Source: Streptomyces resistomycificus
Lineage (GTDB): Bacteria; Actinomycetota; Actinomycetes; Streptomycetales; Streptomycetaceae
Direction: 5' to 3'
Assembly: GCF_001514265.1 (NCBI RefSeq)
Contig: NZ_KQ948996.1
Coordinates: 248,001 to 312,000, forward strand
DNA length: 64,000 nt
The notes beneath the pieces are model-generated. The model ran no database searches. It saw nothing but the letters and a program-made list of their open reading frames with translations, and had not been told where the DNA came from. The stretch's first letter is position 1; every line of letters begins with the position of its first letter. This document shows positions 1 through 8,369 of this stretch, one piece after another. Made by a program: the position numbers and the translations under genes.

Positions 1-119
1 CTCGGCAGGCCGAAGCCCGGTGCCGTCGTGTCCGGGCTCAGGATGAACATCGCCCCGAACCAGAGGATGAAGAGGATGAAGGCGGCGGCCAGGAGGGTGT
101 TGATCTTCTTCAGCGACAT
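1..119 (-). CDS. DUF4267-like small membrane protein (5' part only)
   Basis: Reading leftwards from an ATG at 119, 39 codons are visible before the window edge, so the 3' part is missing. The peptide begins MSLKKINTLL and has one hydrophobic helix (about residues 9-28) followed by a SPDTTAPGFGLP segment. A membrane helix followed by a proline/glycine turn of this kind is typical of DUF4267 proteins, small multi-pass membrane proteins of unknown role. A good Shine-Dalgarno sequence (AAGGAGAAG) sits just upstream of the ATG. The family call rests on only the first 39 residues. Confidence 0.6.
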   Translation of the reverse strand, partial: MSLKKINTLLAAAFILFILWFGAMFILSPDTTAPGFGLP

Positions 120-384
120 TCTTCTTCTCCTTGCGAGGCTTCGTCAGTTTGGTGAGCTTCGTGGAGCTTGCTGAGTCGTGTGGAGCCTGATCAGGCCGCG
201 CGGACGCGGCTGATCGAGGGGCGCGGTCTGTCGGGATCGCCGTTGCGGGATCCGGGCGGCAGCCGCATTCCCGGATGCCGTGATTTCGCGGTAGCCGGCT
301 GCCGCCCGGGGGAGTGGGGATTGCGCGCCACCGGCGCGATGTCGGCCCGCGGGGTCCTAATCCGAGGTCCTGTCGCGCTCACCC

Positions 385-466
385 GACGGGGCGAAAGTCG
401 TCGACTGACGGGGCAAGAGTCGTCGATATGACGGGGGAAAGCCGTCGATATGACGGGGCGAACCAG
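385..466. repeat. Three and a half tandem copies of a 22-23 bp unit
   Basis: Units start at 385, 407, 430 and 452, each opening with GACGGGG and carrying a (G/C)CGTCGA segment near the end. Periods are 22, 23 and 22 bp and the last copy is partial. They lie in the 370-bp space between the leftward DUF4267-like gene and the 3' end of the leftward DUF1772 gene. No gene is seen in 120-490. The function is unknown; a period of two helical turns would suit cooperative protein binding, which is inference. Confidence 0.6.
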
Positions 467-490
467 TGCGTGTCGGGTGGGTCCGCGGGC

Positions 491-937
491 TCAGGTGAGG
501 GCTGTGACCAGCAGGGTGAAGGCCGCGATGATGACGGCGACGCGGACGTAGTGGAAGCGGGCCCAGCGGTTCATCTGGTCCTTCCAGTCGGCGGGCCGGT
601 TGTCAGGGGTCCACGTCTTGTTCCGGTTGTTGATCGGGACGAGCAGCAGAAGCGACATGATCACGCTGAGGATCAGCAGCGCGCCGGCGGTGACGACGAG
701 GCCGGTGCCGTGCTGGTGCCATCCGGCGATGGCCCAGACCGCGACGAGGACGACCGAGCCGATGTACCAGACCGGCATCACGGCGCCGAGCATCCGGCCC
801 CCGTGGGCATGGCCGAGTTGGCGACTGTCCTCGGGGAGTGCGTTGAGGATCCGGTTCATGACGAAGGCGACGGAGAACTCGACCCCCACCATCACGCCGA
901 CGGTCACGGTGGTGACGACCTCGAGTGCGTTGAACAT
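491..937 (-). CDS. DUF1772-type integral membrane protein
   Basis: A 148-aa protein with four hydrophobic segments (about residues 5-28, 52-72, 80-101 and 130-147) and the loop PINNRNKTWTPDNRPADWKDQMNRWARFHYVR. The N(K/R)xW ... W..RW..FH.(V/I)R pattern is characteristic of DUF1772 (anthrone-oxygenase-like) membrane proteins, which are mostly uncharacterised. The ATG at 937 is preceded by AGGGGGC. It is divergent from a TetR regulator; the 88-bp space between them carries CTAG palindromes, so it is the likely target of that regulator. Family membership is well supported; a catalytic role is not shown by the sequence. Confidence 0.8.
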   Translation of the reverse strand: MFNALEVVTTVTVGVMVGVEFSVAFVMNRILNALPEDSRQLGHAHGGRMLGAVMPVWYIGSVVLVAVWAIAGWHQHGTGLVVTAGALLILSVIMSLLLLVPINNRNKTWTPDNRPADWKDQMNRWARFHYVRVAVIIAAFTLLVTALT

Positions 938-952
938 GGTGCCCCCTGAAAT

Positions 953-1016
953 CTAGTGTTGCTAGATGATGAGGCAACGCTAGTACTACTGCCGCTTGAT
1001 TGTCTAGCAGTGCTAG
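953..1016. promoter_or_regulatory. Divergent promoter region with CTAG-N5-CTAG operators
   Basis: Two 13-bp near-palindromes of the same form, CTAGTGTTGCTAG (953-965) and CTAGCAGTGCTAG (1004-1016), flank a third half-like GCAACGCTAGTAC (974-986). The second is an almost perfect dyad (CTAGCA/TGCTAG). They fill the space between the DUF1772 gene and the TetR gene. CTAG is normally scarce in high-GC genomes, so three copies in 64 bp stand out. They are most simply operators of the adjacent TetR protein, controlling both genes. Confidence 0.65.
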
Positions 1017-1025
1017 GATCGAATC

Positions 1026-1604
1026 ATGTCGGTACAGGAACGCAAGCAGCGCGAACGGGCGGAGCGCGAGCGCCTCATCGTGGCGACAGCCCGCGAACTC
1101 GCCGAGCAGCAGGGCTGGGACGCGGTCACCACCCGCCGGCTCGCCGAGCGCATCGAGTACAGCCAGCCCGTCCTCTACAGCCACTTCCGCGGCAAGCGCG
1201 AGATCATCGGCGCCGTCGCCCTGGAAGGCGCCGCGGAGTTGGCCGCGGCCGTGCGTGACGCTGCCTCCGGTGCGGACGGCCCGCGCGAGCGGGTCGCCGC
1301 CCTCGCGCGCGCCTATCTCGACTTCGCCGCACGAAACCCGGCGGTCTACGACGCCTTGTTCCAGCTCGACGGCGGCCTGGCCTTCGCGCAGGAGGACACC
1401 CCGGAACCTCTCAAGGACGCCTTCGCCGCCCTACTGGAGAGCCTCGGCGAGGTCGCCGGGGACGGCGTGCACCCGGGGCTGTTCACCGAGACGTTCTGGG
1501 CGGCCCTGCACGGCCTGGCGACCCTGACCCGGGCGGGACGGCTGCCACCGGAGTACGTCGAGCCGAGGGTGGAACTGCTGGTAGACCGGCTCGCCGTGGT
1601 CTGA
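1026..1604 (+). CDS. TetR/AcrR family transcriptional regulator
   Basis: A 192-aa DNA-binding repressor. Residues about 12-60 form the TetR N-terminal helix-turn-helix domain (VATARELAEQQGWDAVTTR, then RIEYSQPVLYSHFRGKREI). The C-terminal half has the FAARNPAVYDALFQ and FWAALHGLATLTRAGRLPP patterns seen in the WHG/TetR_C_33 ligand domain. The ATG at 1026 follows AGGA with suitable spacing. It faces away from the DUF1772 membrane gene across CTAG palindromes, so autoregulation and control of that neighbour are likely. The ligand is unknown. Confidence 0.88.
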   Translation: MSVQERKQRERAERERLIVATARELAEQQGWDAVTTRRLAERIEYSQPVLYSHFRGKREIIGAVALEGAAELAAAVRDAASGADGPRERVAALARAYLDFAARNPAVYDALFQLDGGLAFAQEDTPEPLKDAFAALLESLGEVAGDGVHPGLFTETFWAALHGLATLTRAGRLPPEYVEPRVELLVDRLAVV

Positions 1605-2282
1605 CACGCCGTCCCGGCGGGCACGCAGCCGGGGCCTCGGGCCCGCCGCTGCCTGCCTGCGGCAATGCCTTGATCACGTCGACGACCACGCCCCCAGCCT
1701 CCCGGCCGTCCGGTCACCCTCGCCTTGTAAGCACATGCGGTGGGCCTCTGCCATTCCCCGTGACCCCACCGGGCGACCGGGCAGCCACACGGGCACGGCG
1801 TTTCACCCCGAAATGCATCGGACCTTCGCCCGGCTGCTGGTCAGGCTGCGGCTGTGAGAGGGCGGCCGCGAACCTGACGTAACGGCCGGATCCCGCTTTC
1901 ACCCCTCAGACCTCGGGGAGGCTCGGCCAGCCCACTCCTAGGCGGCTGGCCGTTACCCGCACCCTGCTTTTCGTCCCGAGGATGCTGCGCACCAAGTGAA
2001 GGCGACGCCCCTGGGGCGTGAGGGGCGTGAGCGATCGGCTTCACAGCGCGAGGTACGCAACACCTCCCGTCTGCCCTGGACTTGTCCGGCCGATCATGTG
2101 ACTACTTCGCTCCCGAGTCGTAGACGTGTACAAGGGGCAATCGGTCCGCGCATTCGTTCTTAGGCCTCCCAAGCCGAAGGAGGCGCGCCAACCGACTGAG
2201 TGTCGTGTCAGGGACGCCGCTGCCACGTGAACGAATCCGGGTGCGGAACAGCAGGTCGATCCGCGAGCCCTTAGGCGGGTCG
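1605..2282. other. Gene-free stretch, about 680 bp
   Basis: No open frame here has the codon pattern or family signature of a real gene on either strand. It separates the end of the TetR gene from the 3' end of the leftward amine oxidase. There are short GC-rich inverted runs near 2000-2020 but no convincing terminator, promoter or repeat. Confidence 0.4.
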
Positions 2283-4298
2283 TCAGTCAGGTCGCGAGGT
2301 GTGGACCTCCAGAGCGGCGCGGACCGCCGACTCGAGGGCGCCCTCGATCCAGGCCGGTTTGAGAGAGGTGTGGTCGCCGGCGAAGTGCATCGGGCCCTCG
2401 GGCACGGGGATGGAGGGCACCAGCTCGGTGTGCTGTCCGGGCAGCAGTACGGACGCCTCTCCGTAGGCGTAGGGGTCGCGCAGCCAACTCTGGGTGCGTC
2501 CGGCGCCGGTGTAGAAGACCTCGACGCGTTGGCCGTAGACCTGCTGCAGTCCGCACAGGGCGTGCGGGTAGCGGGCCTCGTCATCGAGGGAGTCCCAGCG
2601 GAGTGCGTCGTCCGCCCAGCTGTAGGAGGCCAGCACCACTCCGCCCGAACTGCCGGGCACCGGGTGGGAGGGGTGGTACATGAACCGGTTGGCGCTGTCG
2701 GACACCGAACCGCCGCCCACGACGTGTGCGGCCTCTGGCTGGTCGCGGGAGACGGCACGGTTGGCGGCGTAGTGGGTGCGCTGGCCCGGCGTGATGTGGC
2801 CGGCGGGCACGGAGGGATGGGCGCCGAGCAGGCTGCCGTCGGCGGGTGCGCGCCCCGTGCGGTAGGCGTCGTACAGCTTCGGGTCGATCCGGCCCAGCTC
2901 GCGCTTCCAGTCGGCCTCCGTGAACTCCCACCAGCGGCGGCTGAACTCCAGCAGCACCTTCGTGGCGCTGTCATAGTGCAGTTCCGCGACCGCGCGGCGT
3001 TTGCGGTACGACATCAGGGGGCTGATCTGTACGTGCCGTAGGCCGGAGAAGGGCACGGTGACCACGGCGGCGTCCGCGGTGAACTGCTCACGCACCACCG
3101 GACCGTCGCGCCCCTCGGAGACCGTGTCCACCCACACCTGAGGGCCCTTGCGGCCGACGTGCCGGGTGTCGGAGGCTGCGCGGTCGGGGTGGTGGTATTC
3201 GATGCGGGTGACCCGGCGGTCGAACCGGACCGTGTCGCGAACCTGCGCCAGCAGCGCGTCCGGCAGCACCGCCGTGCCGCCCTCCAGCTCCCAGAACGCG
3301 GTGTCGGGGCTGATGAGGGAGGAGCCGATGAAGCTGTGGATGAACGACAGGGGCAGGCGTGACGTGAGGTTCTCCAGGGTGCCGATCAGATCGACCGTCC
3401 GCTCGTCCAGCCCCGCGTGCTCGGTCAGGAAGCGGAACATCGACCAGTCGCCGAACCGCTGGATGACCCTGGCCCAGCCCTGCACTCGTTCCGGCAGCGG
3501 CTTGTCGACCCGCTTGCCGTCGGCGTCCACGGTGCTGAACTCGTCGCGCACCGGGTCCAGCACCGACCGAAGGATGGCGGCGGCGGGCGTGTCCCAGCGG
3601 GCACGCGGCACCCCGAAGGACCGGTTGACGCGGCGGGGTGCGCGGGCGTAGTCCACGCGTCGCGTCCGGATGCCGTTGACGTGAATCCAGGTGCGGTTGG
3701 CCGGCCTGCCGTCGCCGTCGACGTCAACGTAGTGGAAACGCTGCTTCTTCAGGTTCAGTTGGTCGATCAGGCCCATCACCAGCGGGTGGCTGGAGGGCAG
3801 GCGCATGGCACCCGCCTCGGCGTACTGGCGGGGGTCGGCGAAGGGCTGCGCCGCCCGTTCGTGGCCGCCGCGTCGGAAGGTCTTGATGCGTCCACCCGCC
3901 CGGTTGCCGTTCGCCTCGAGAACGGTCACGTGGTGGCCCGCCCGCTTCAGCAGCAACGCCGCCACCAGCCCGGCGGGGCCGGCCCCGACGACGAGGACCT
4001 TCTTGGGCGTGGCCGTCCGCTGGGCGGGCAGTCCGTCCCGGAGCACGCGCTCGTAGCGGGGGACCAGGGGGCGGTCGTGGTCGTCCACGACCAGCAGGGC
4101 CCGGGCCACAGCCAGGCACCTGTCGAAGTCCGCGCCCCGGGCGGGCGCCGGTGCGGCCGGGACGGCCTGTACGGACTTCGCTGCGGCAGGCGTGCCACTG
4201 GCCAGAGCCGTGGCCGCGGCAACCGTTCCCGCCGTCGTAGTGAAGCTGCGCCTTGAGAGGCCTGAACCTGACACGACGGCCTCATGATCTTCAGTCAT
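2283..4298 (-). CDS. Flavin amine oxidase (L-amino-acid-oxidase type), Tat-exported
   Basis: About 671 aa from the ATG at 4298; a GTG at residue 9 is an alternative start. The N-terminus carries a twin-arginine motif SRRSFT (residues 15-20) before an Ala-rich hydrophobic stretch, so the folded flavoprotein is probably exported by Tat. Residues about 101-130 are the FAD-binding Rossmann motif VVGAGPAGLVAA...VTVLEANGNRAGGR, followed by GAMRLP. Near the C-terminus FAGDHTSLKPAWIEGALESA is the closing FAD motif of the flavin monoamine oxidase family. Such enzymes oxidatively deaminate amino acids or amines, giving peroxide and ammonia; the substrate cannot be read from sequence. It stands alone as a single leftward gene. 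Confidence 0.85.
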   Translation of the reverse strand: MTEDHEAVVSGSGLSRRSFTTTAGTVAAATALASGTPAAAKSVQAVPAAPAPARGADFDRCLAVARALLVVDDHDRPLVPRYERVLRDGLPAQRTATPKKVLVVGAGPAGLVAALLLKRAGHHVTVLEANGNRAGGRIKTFRRGGHERAAQPFADPRQYAEAGAMRLPSSHPLVMGLIDQLNLKKQRFHYVDVDGDGRPANRTWIHVNGIRTRRVDYARAPRRVNRSFGVPRARWDTPAAAILRSVLDPVRDEFSTVDADGKRVDKPLPERVQGWARVIQRFGDWSMFRFLTEHAGLDERTVDLIGTLENLTSRLPLSFIHSFIGSSLISPDTAFWELEGGTAVLPDALLAQVRDTVRFDRRVTRIEYHHPDRAASDTRHVGRKGPQVWVDTVSEGRDGPVVREQFTADAAVVTVPFSGLRHVQISPLMSYRKRRAVAELHYDSATKVLLEFSRRWWEFTEADWKRELGRIDPKLYDAYRTGRAPADGSLLGAHPSVPAGHITPGQRTHYAANRAVSRDQPEAAHVVGGGSVSDSANRFMYHPSHPVPGSSGGVVLASYSWADDALRWDSLDDEARYPHALCGLQQVYGQRVEVFYTGAGRTQSWLRDPYAYGEASVLLPGQHTELVPSIPVPEGPMHFAGDHTSLKPAWIEGALESAVRAALEVHTSRPD

Positions 4299-4574
4299 GA
4301 CGCACTTGTATCGGTGGGCCGACCCGACCCGCCCACCTGTGCCGCGGCGTTGCCCCGAACGAGCGATGCCGAGGTCAAACCGCTGACGCCAGGTCGGATG
4401 TCCGCGGAGCGGTGCCCTTCGGGGACGTCCCCGAAGGGATGAAAGACAGACGGTGATCCGCGTGTCACGGCCGCCTCGTCGGCACAATTCCAGGTGGCCG
4501 CGCGGCCGTGTGCGGCCGGTGGGGGAGCGACGGGGCAATCGGGAGCGGTGTGGCTGCCGCCGCCGGTACCTCGG

Positions 4575-4630
4575 CCGAGCAGCCGAGCAGCCGAGCAAAC
4601 GGGCAGCCGAGCAAACGGGCAGCCGAACAG
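4575..4630. repeat. Nested 8- and 16-bp tandem repeats upstream of the channel gene
   Basis: The order is CCGAGCAG twice (4575-4590), then a 16-bp unit CCGAGCAAACGGGCAG twice (4591-4622), then CCGAACAG (4623-4630). The array stops 10 bp before the GTG start of the channel gene, next to its ribosome-binding site. Slippage here would change the leader length, but whether it affects expression is inference. Confidence 0.75.
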
Positions 4631-4639
4631 GGGGTAGGC

Positions 4640-6532
4640 GTGGAACGTAGGGCTTCGCTCACCGGCAGGGCACGCTACTGGTTCGACACCACGTTGGCGC
4701 GCGGCACCTCCGCACTCGTCGGCTGGCTGGCCCTGGGCTGCCTCGTAGTCGTCTTCCCGGCGAGCGCCGTGCTGGTGTGGACGGACCCACATGCCCCCGA
4801 GTCCCGCTCGGGGAGGATGGTGGCGATCTGGCGTCTCACTGGTGAGACGCTGCGGCTCGGCGGGGCAACAGGCCCGCTCCTGCGTGTGCTGTTGTCGGTA
4901 CTGCTCGCGCTGGTCGCCCTGGTGTACGTCTCCACCCTCGTCGGTCTGATCACCACGGGGCTCACCGAGCGCCTGACCGCCCTGCGGCGGGGCCGCTCCA
5001 CCGTCGTCGAGCAGGGGCACTCGGTGGTGCTGGGCTGGTCCGAGCAGGTGTTCACGGTGGTGGGCGAACTGGTGGCCGCCAACGCCAACCAGCGGTACGG
5101 CGCGGTGGCCGTACTGGCGGACCGGAACAAGACCACCATGGAAGAGACCCTCGGCAGCAAGGTGGGGGCCACCGGCCGAACCCGGCTGATCTGCCGTAGT
5201 GGTCCCCCCACCGACCCCGCCCTGCTCGCCCTGACCAACCCCGGCGCGGCCAGTGCTGTGCTGGTGCTGCCCCACGACGATCCGTCAGCGGACCCGGAAG
5301 TGGTCAAGACGCTGCTGGCGCTGCGGTCCGCACTCGGGGAGGCGGAAGGTCCGCCCGTCGTGGCCGCTGTCAGAGACGACCGGTACCGGCTTGCGGCAGC
5401 CCTCGCCGCGGGAACCCACGGAACCGTCCTGGAGAGCGACGCGATCACCGCCCGGCTGATCGTCCAGTCCGCTCGCCGTCCCGGACTCTCCCTGGTGTAC
5501 CGCGACCTTCTGGACTTCGCCGGGGACGAGTTCTACCTCACCTTCGACCCGGCTCTGACCAGTCGCTCCTTCGGCGACACGCTGCTTGCCTACGCCACCT
5601 CCAGCGTGGTCGGTCTGCTGCGCGACGGCAAACCCTTGCTGAACCCATCGCCCCAGACCCTGATCAGCCCCGGTGACCGGCTGATCGTCATCACGCGGGA
5701 CGACGACACCGCGCGGCTCAGCGACTGTTCCGGGCTGGTCGACGAGTCGGTGATGACGTCCTGGCAGCCGGAGAGCCCTCGGCCCGAACGCATTCTGATC
5801 CTCGGCTGGAACCGGCGGGCCTCGCTCATGGTCGACCAGTTGGGCCGGAACGCCGTGCACGGCTCGGTCATCGCCGTGGTGGCGGACCGGAAGGAGGTGA
5901 CCGCCGAGCAGGTACGCGACGCCGGTACAGCCTTCGCACCCCGGCTGACCGTCACCTTCCGGCCTGGAGACGTCACCCGGCCCGAGACACTTCGATGCTT
6001 GGAGATCGACTCGTACGACAGCGTCGTCGTGCTCGGCCCGGACCCCCTGCCGGGACAACAGCCCGACGAGGCCGACAACCGGACCCTCGTCACGCTCCTC
6101 GTACTGCAACTACTGGAACAGGAGACCGGACGGGAACTGCCGGTGGTCACCGAGATGACCGACGACCGCAACCGGACGCTCGCGCCCGTCAGCCCCGGAG
6201 CCGACGTGATCATCAGCGGGAAACTCATCGGCTTGCTGATGGCCCAGATCTCCCAGAACCGGCACTTGGCCGCCGTGTTCGAGGAACTGTTCTCCCTCAC
6301 CGGCAGTCAGGTCCACCTGCGACCGGCGGCGTCGTACGTCCTGCCCGGCTTTGAGACGTCCTTCGCCACGGTCGTCGCAGCGGCGCGGCAGCGGGGCGAA
6401 TGCGCCATCGGCTACCGCCGCCACGACCGGGCAACCGCCGTTCCCGACCACGGAGTACGTATCAACCCGGACAAGGGCGAGCGACGGCGCTGGACCGATC
6501 GCGACGAGGTGATCGTGATCGCACAGGACTGA
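4640..6532 (+). CDS. CASTOR/POLLUX-related ion channel protein with RCK domains
   Basis: About 630 aa from the GTG at 4640, preceded by GGGGG. Two membrane helices lie near residues 23-47 and 76-100, followed by VVLGWSEQVFTVVGELVAAN, the first nucleotide-binding (TrkA-N-like) fold. A second fold follows at ILILGWNRRASLMVDQLGRN, and a further regulatory part contains SPGADVIISGKLIGLLMAQISQN. Two helices plus paired RCK-type domains, and the GW(N/S) dinucleotide-fold motif, match the CASTOR/POLLUX/DMI1-like channel family of bacteria and plants. A role in cation flux across the membrane is inferred from family knowledge; selectivity is unknown. It is monocistronic, with tandem repeats at its leader. 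Confidence 0.85.
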   Translation: MERRASLTGRARYWFDTTLARGTSALVGWLALGCLVVVFPASAVLVWTDPHAPESRSGRMVAIWRLTGETLRLGGATGPLLRVLLSVLLALVALVYVSTLVGLITTGLTERLTALRRGRSTVVEQGHSVVLGWSEQVFTVVGELVAANANQRYGAVAVLADRNKTTMEETLGSKVGATGRTRLICRSGPPTDPALLALTNPGAASAVLVLPHDDPSADPEVVKTLLALRSALGEAEGPPVVAAVRDDRYRLAAALAAGTHGTVLESDAITARLIVQSARRPGLSLVYRDLLDFAGDEFYLTFDPALTSRSFGDTLLAYATSSVVGLLRDGKPLLNPSPQTLISPGDRLIVITRDDDTARLSDCSGLVDESVMTSWQPESPRPERILILGWNRRASLMVDQLGRNAVHGSVIAVVADRKEVTAEQVRDAGTAFAPRLTVTFRPGDVTRPETLRCLEIDSYDSVVVLGPDPLPGQQPDEADNRTLVTLLVLQLLEQETGRELPVVTEMTDDRNRTLAPVSPGADVIISGKLIGLLMAQISQNRHLAAVFEELFSLTGSQVHLRPAASYVLPGFETSFATVVAAARQRGECAIGYRRHDRATAVPDHGVRINPDKGERRRWTDRDEVIVIAQD

Positions 6533-6859
6533 AGCAGGCTCTCGCGGCCCGCCGTTGACGCTGTCGACCACCGGGGTGGCTTCCGCCAGGTGCAGCCCGG
6601 CGAGGCGACGAAGACGCGGCCAGACCACGGCCGCCGCCTCCACAGCTTGGTGTGCTCGGCCGACTCCGGACGCGGCCGCGTCGTAGGGATCTACGAATTT
6701 CGACGGCAGCACTCGCCGAGCCCAGGGCAAGTCCTCAAGGACTGCCCTTCTGGTCAGCGAGCGGTCCGCGGAGCCCCGCACGGGAAGCCGCTGGTGACAC
6801 TGCGGCTGTCGACGTTCAGGGCATGCCCGCCCGCCTGACGTGCACGCGCGCCGGGACGG
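6533..6859. other. Gene-free stretch, about 330 bp
   Basis: Open frames run through this sequence, but none shows a recognisable family or a ribosome-binding site. The leftward frame near 6590-6780 encodes a peptide (KFVDPYDAAASGVGRAHQAV) that could be a remnant of a lost gene, but I cannot name it. Confidence 0.35.
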
Positions 6860-7099
6860 TCAGGCCGACGACGCAGTCTGGGGAGTGCGGGCGGCAGCAA
6901 GGACCTCAGGCAGGGGCAGAGCCAGGGCAGTGGCCAGTTCGGCCAGCTCTGCTTGCGTGGGATGAACGGGGCCATGGGCGCCGTCCTGGGCGAAGGCGCG
7001 AATGCGGGGGGTGCGGATTCCTGTGCGCTCGGCGAGGGCCTGCGCGTTCAGGTGGCGGCGGCGCATGCCCTGCTGCAACAACTGTGAAAGGTCAGCCAT
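6860..7099 (-). CDS. Small XRE-like helix-turn-helix protein
   Basis: A 79-aa protein starting MADLSQLLQQGM. LNAQALAERTGIRTPRIRAFAQDG followed by PTQAELAELATALALPLPEVLAAA reads as a Cro/C1-type helix-turn-helix in which the second half senses position as in XRE domains. It has no additional domain, so it is probably a small DNA-binding regulator. The ATG at 7099 has only a weak upstream AGAAGAAA. It precedes a TetR gene in the same direction with a gap of about 150 bp. Confidence 0.65.
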   Translation of the reverse strand: MADLSQLLQQGMRRRHLNAQALAERTGIRTPRIRAFAQDGAHGPVHPTQAELAELATALALPLPEVLAAARTPQTASSA

Positions 7100-7247
7100 C
7101 CGTTTCTTCTGCCCGCCCTTGCCCCTTTCATCCGTCGCTGCGGATCGAGTCCGGGCCTGGCGGCGAGTGCGTGGGTGAGACGGGGGCGGCATTCCATCCC
7201 TTTGATATCCGCACGGTGCCCTGGTCGTCCGGCGGCTCGGCAGAGGC

Positions 7248-7847
7248 TCAGTCGGCGCGCAGAGCCTGGAGCATGCGGGTCAGGGCGGCCGCGGTGTCTG
7301 CTAGGTCCTCGGGGCCGGCGGACGAGGACGCCAGCCAGAGAGCCGCCTCATTCATCGCCCCCGAGAGCAGATGGGCCAGGGGCGTGACGGGCTGCGGGGC
7401 GATGATCCCCGCATCGACGAGGGAGGTCAGTGCCTCGGTGAGATGGCGGGCCGATGCGGCCTCGTCCATCGCCCGCCATTCGCTCCAGCCCAGCACGGCA
7501 GGGCCGTCCACCAGCATGATCCGCTCTGTCTCCGGTGCGGTGGCCGCGGCGAGGAACTCCTGGCAGCCGACCGTCAACCGGACCCACGGATCCTCCTGCG
7601 CATCGGCGGCCGCGGCGACCCGTCGGCCCACTTCCTGCTGGGCCTCCAGGAGCACCGCCCGGAAGAGGTCCGTCTTGCCGCCGGGGAAGTGGTGGTAGAG
7701 CGCTCCCTTGGTCACGCCGGCCGACTGCACGAGCTCTGCCGTCCCCACCGCGGCATAGCCGCGCTCCGAGAACAGCCGTCTGCTCTCCCGCAGCAGCGCC
7801 TGCCTGGTCTGTTCCCGCTGCTGTGCCCGAACGCCCTGCTGCCGCAT
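7248..7847 (-). CDS. TetR/AcrR family transcriptional regulator
   Basis: A 199-aa repressor. Residues about 10-58 form the helix-turn-helix domain (RQALLRESRRLFSERGYAA, then SAGVTKGALYHHFPGGKTDLF). The C-terminal part (TVGCQEFLAAATAPETERIML...) resembles the TetR_C_13-type ligand domain. The ATG at 7847 follows a strong GAGGGGAG. It is divergent from a VOC-family gene; two 23-bp palindromes sit between them. Repression of both genes, relieved by an unknown ligand, is the simplest reading. Confidence 0.88.
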   Translation of the reverse strand: MRQQGVRAQQREQTRQALLRESRRLFSERGYAAVGTAELVQSAGVTKGALYHHFPGGKTDLFRAVLLEAQQEVGRRVAAAADAQEDPWVRLTVGCQEFLAAATAPETERIMLVDGPAVLGWSEWRAMDEAASARHLTEALTSLVDAGIIAPQPVTPLAHLLSGAMNEAALWLASSSAGPEDLADTAAALTRMLQALRAD

Positions 7848-7860
7848 CGCACTCCCCTCG

Positions 7861-7914
7861 TTGACATACCGATGGTACGTCAATAGCCTGCTTCGCATAC
7901 CGATGGTATGCGAA
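7861..7914. promoter_or_regulatory. Twin TetR operators, centres 31 bp apart
   Basis: Two 23-bp dyads share the core CATACCGATGGTA(T/C)G. The one at 7892-7914 is a perfect inverted repeat (TTCGCATACC/GGTATGCGAA); the one at 7861-7883 has TTGACATACC/GGTACGTCAA with one mismatch. Centres are near 7872 and 7903, three helical turns. They occupy the divergent promoter space between the TetR gene and the VOC gene, and the second overlaps the Shine-Dalgarno region of the VOC gene. Confidence 0.8.
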
Positions 7915-7925
7915 AGGGTTCCGTG

Positions 7926-8369
7926 ATGATGCTGACCAGCTTGTATACGGTGATCTGCACGGCGCGGCTGAAGGAGTCCAGCGACTTCTACACACGCCTG
8001 CTGGGATTCAGGACGACCTTCGAGACGGACTGGTACGTCAGCCTGCGGCATCCGGGGGAGGCCGGCTACGAACTCGCCCTCCTCGACCACACCCACCCAA
8101 CGCTCCCGGAGGGTTACCGCAGCCGCGCCCAGGGGCTGTTGCTCAACTTCGAAGTCGAGGACGTAGACGCGGAATGGCACCGCCTCGTCACCCGCGAAGG
8201 GCTCCCGCCCGTCCTCGAGTTGCGCAGCGAGGACTTCGGGCAGCGACACTTCATCGTGGCCGATCCCAACGGCGTCCTGATCGACATCATCACGCCCATT
8301 GCCCCGACGGTGGAATACGCCGAGCAGTACGTCGGTGTTGCGGGTCAGGACGTTGGTGACGGCGCATAG
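7926..8369 (+). CDS. VOC family (glyoxalase/bleomycin-resistance fold) protein
   Basis: About 147 aa. The start is placed at the ATG at 7926 because GAAAGGG lies 8 bp upstream; an in-frame ATG at 7908 lies inside the operator and is less likely. The pattern LKESSDFYTRLLGFRTTFETDWYVSL, then LLNFEVEDVDAEWHRLVTREGL and FIVADPNGVLIDIITP, is that of single VOC-domain proteins, which use paired beta-alpha-beta-beta-beta units to bind metals or sequester drugs. No substrate is indicated. Its last 25 bp overlap the 3' end of the convergent WYL regulator. Confidence 0.85.
   Translation: MMLTSLYTVICTARLKESSDFYTRLLGFRTTFETDWYVSLRHPGEAGYELALLDHTHPTLPEGYRSRAQGLLLNFEVEDVDAEWHRLVTREGLPPVLELRSEDFGQRHFIVADPNGVLIDIITPIAPTVEYAEQYVGVAGQDVGDGA

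Noticed and set aside
4575..4630. CRISPR array
   Set aside because: Units of 8-16 bp are contiguous with no spacers.
6110..6781. 223-aa minus-strand ORF
   Set aside because: Mostly antisense to the channel gene; the remaining part lacks family signatures.
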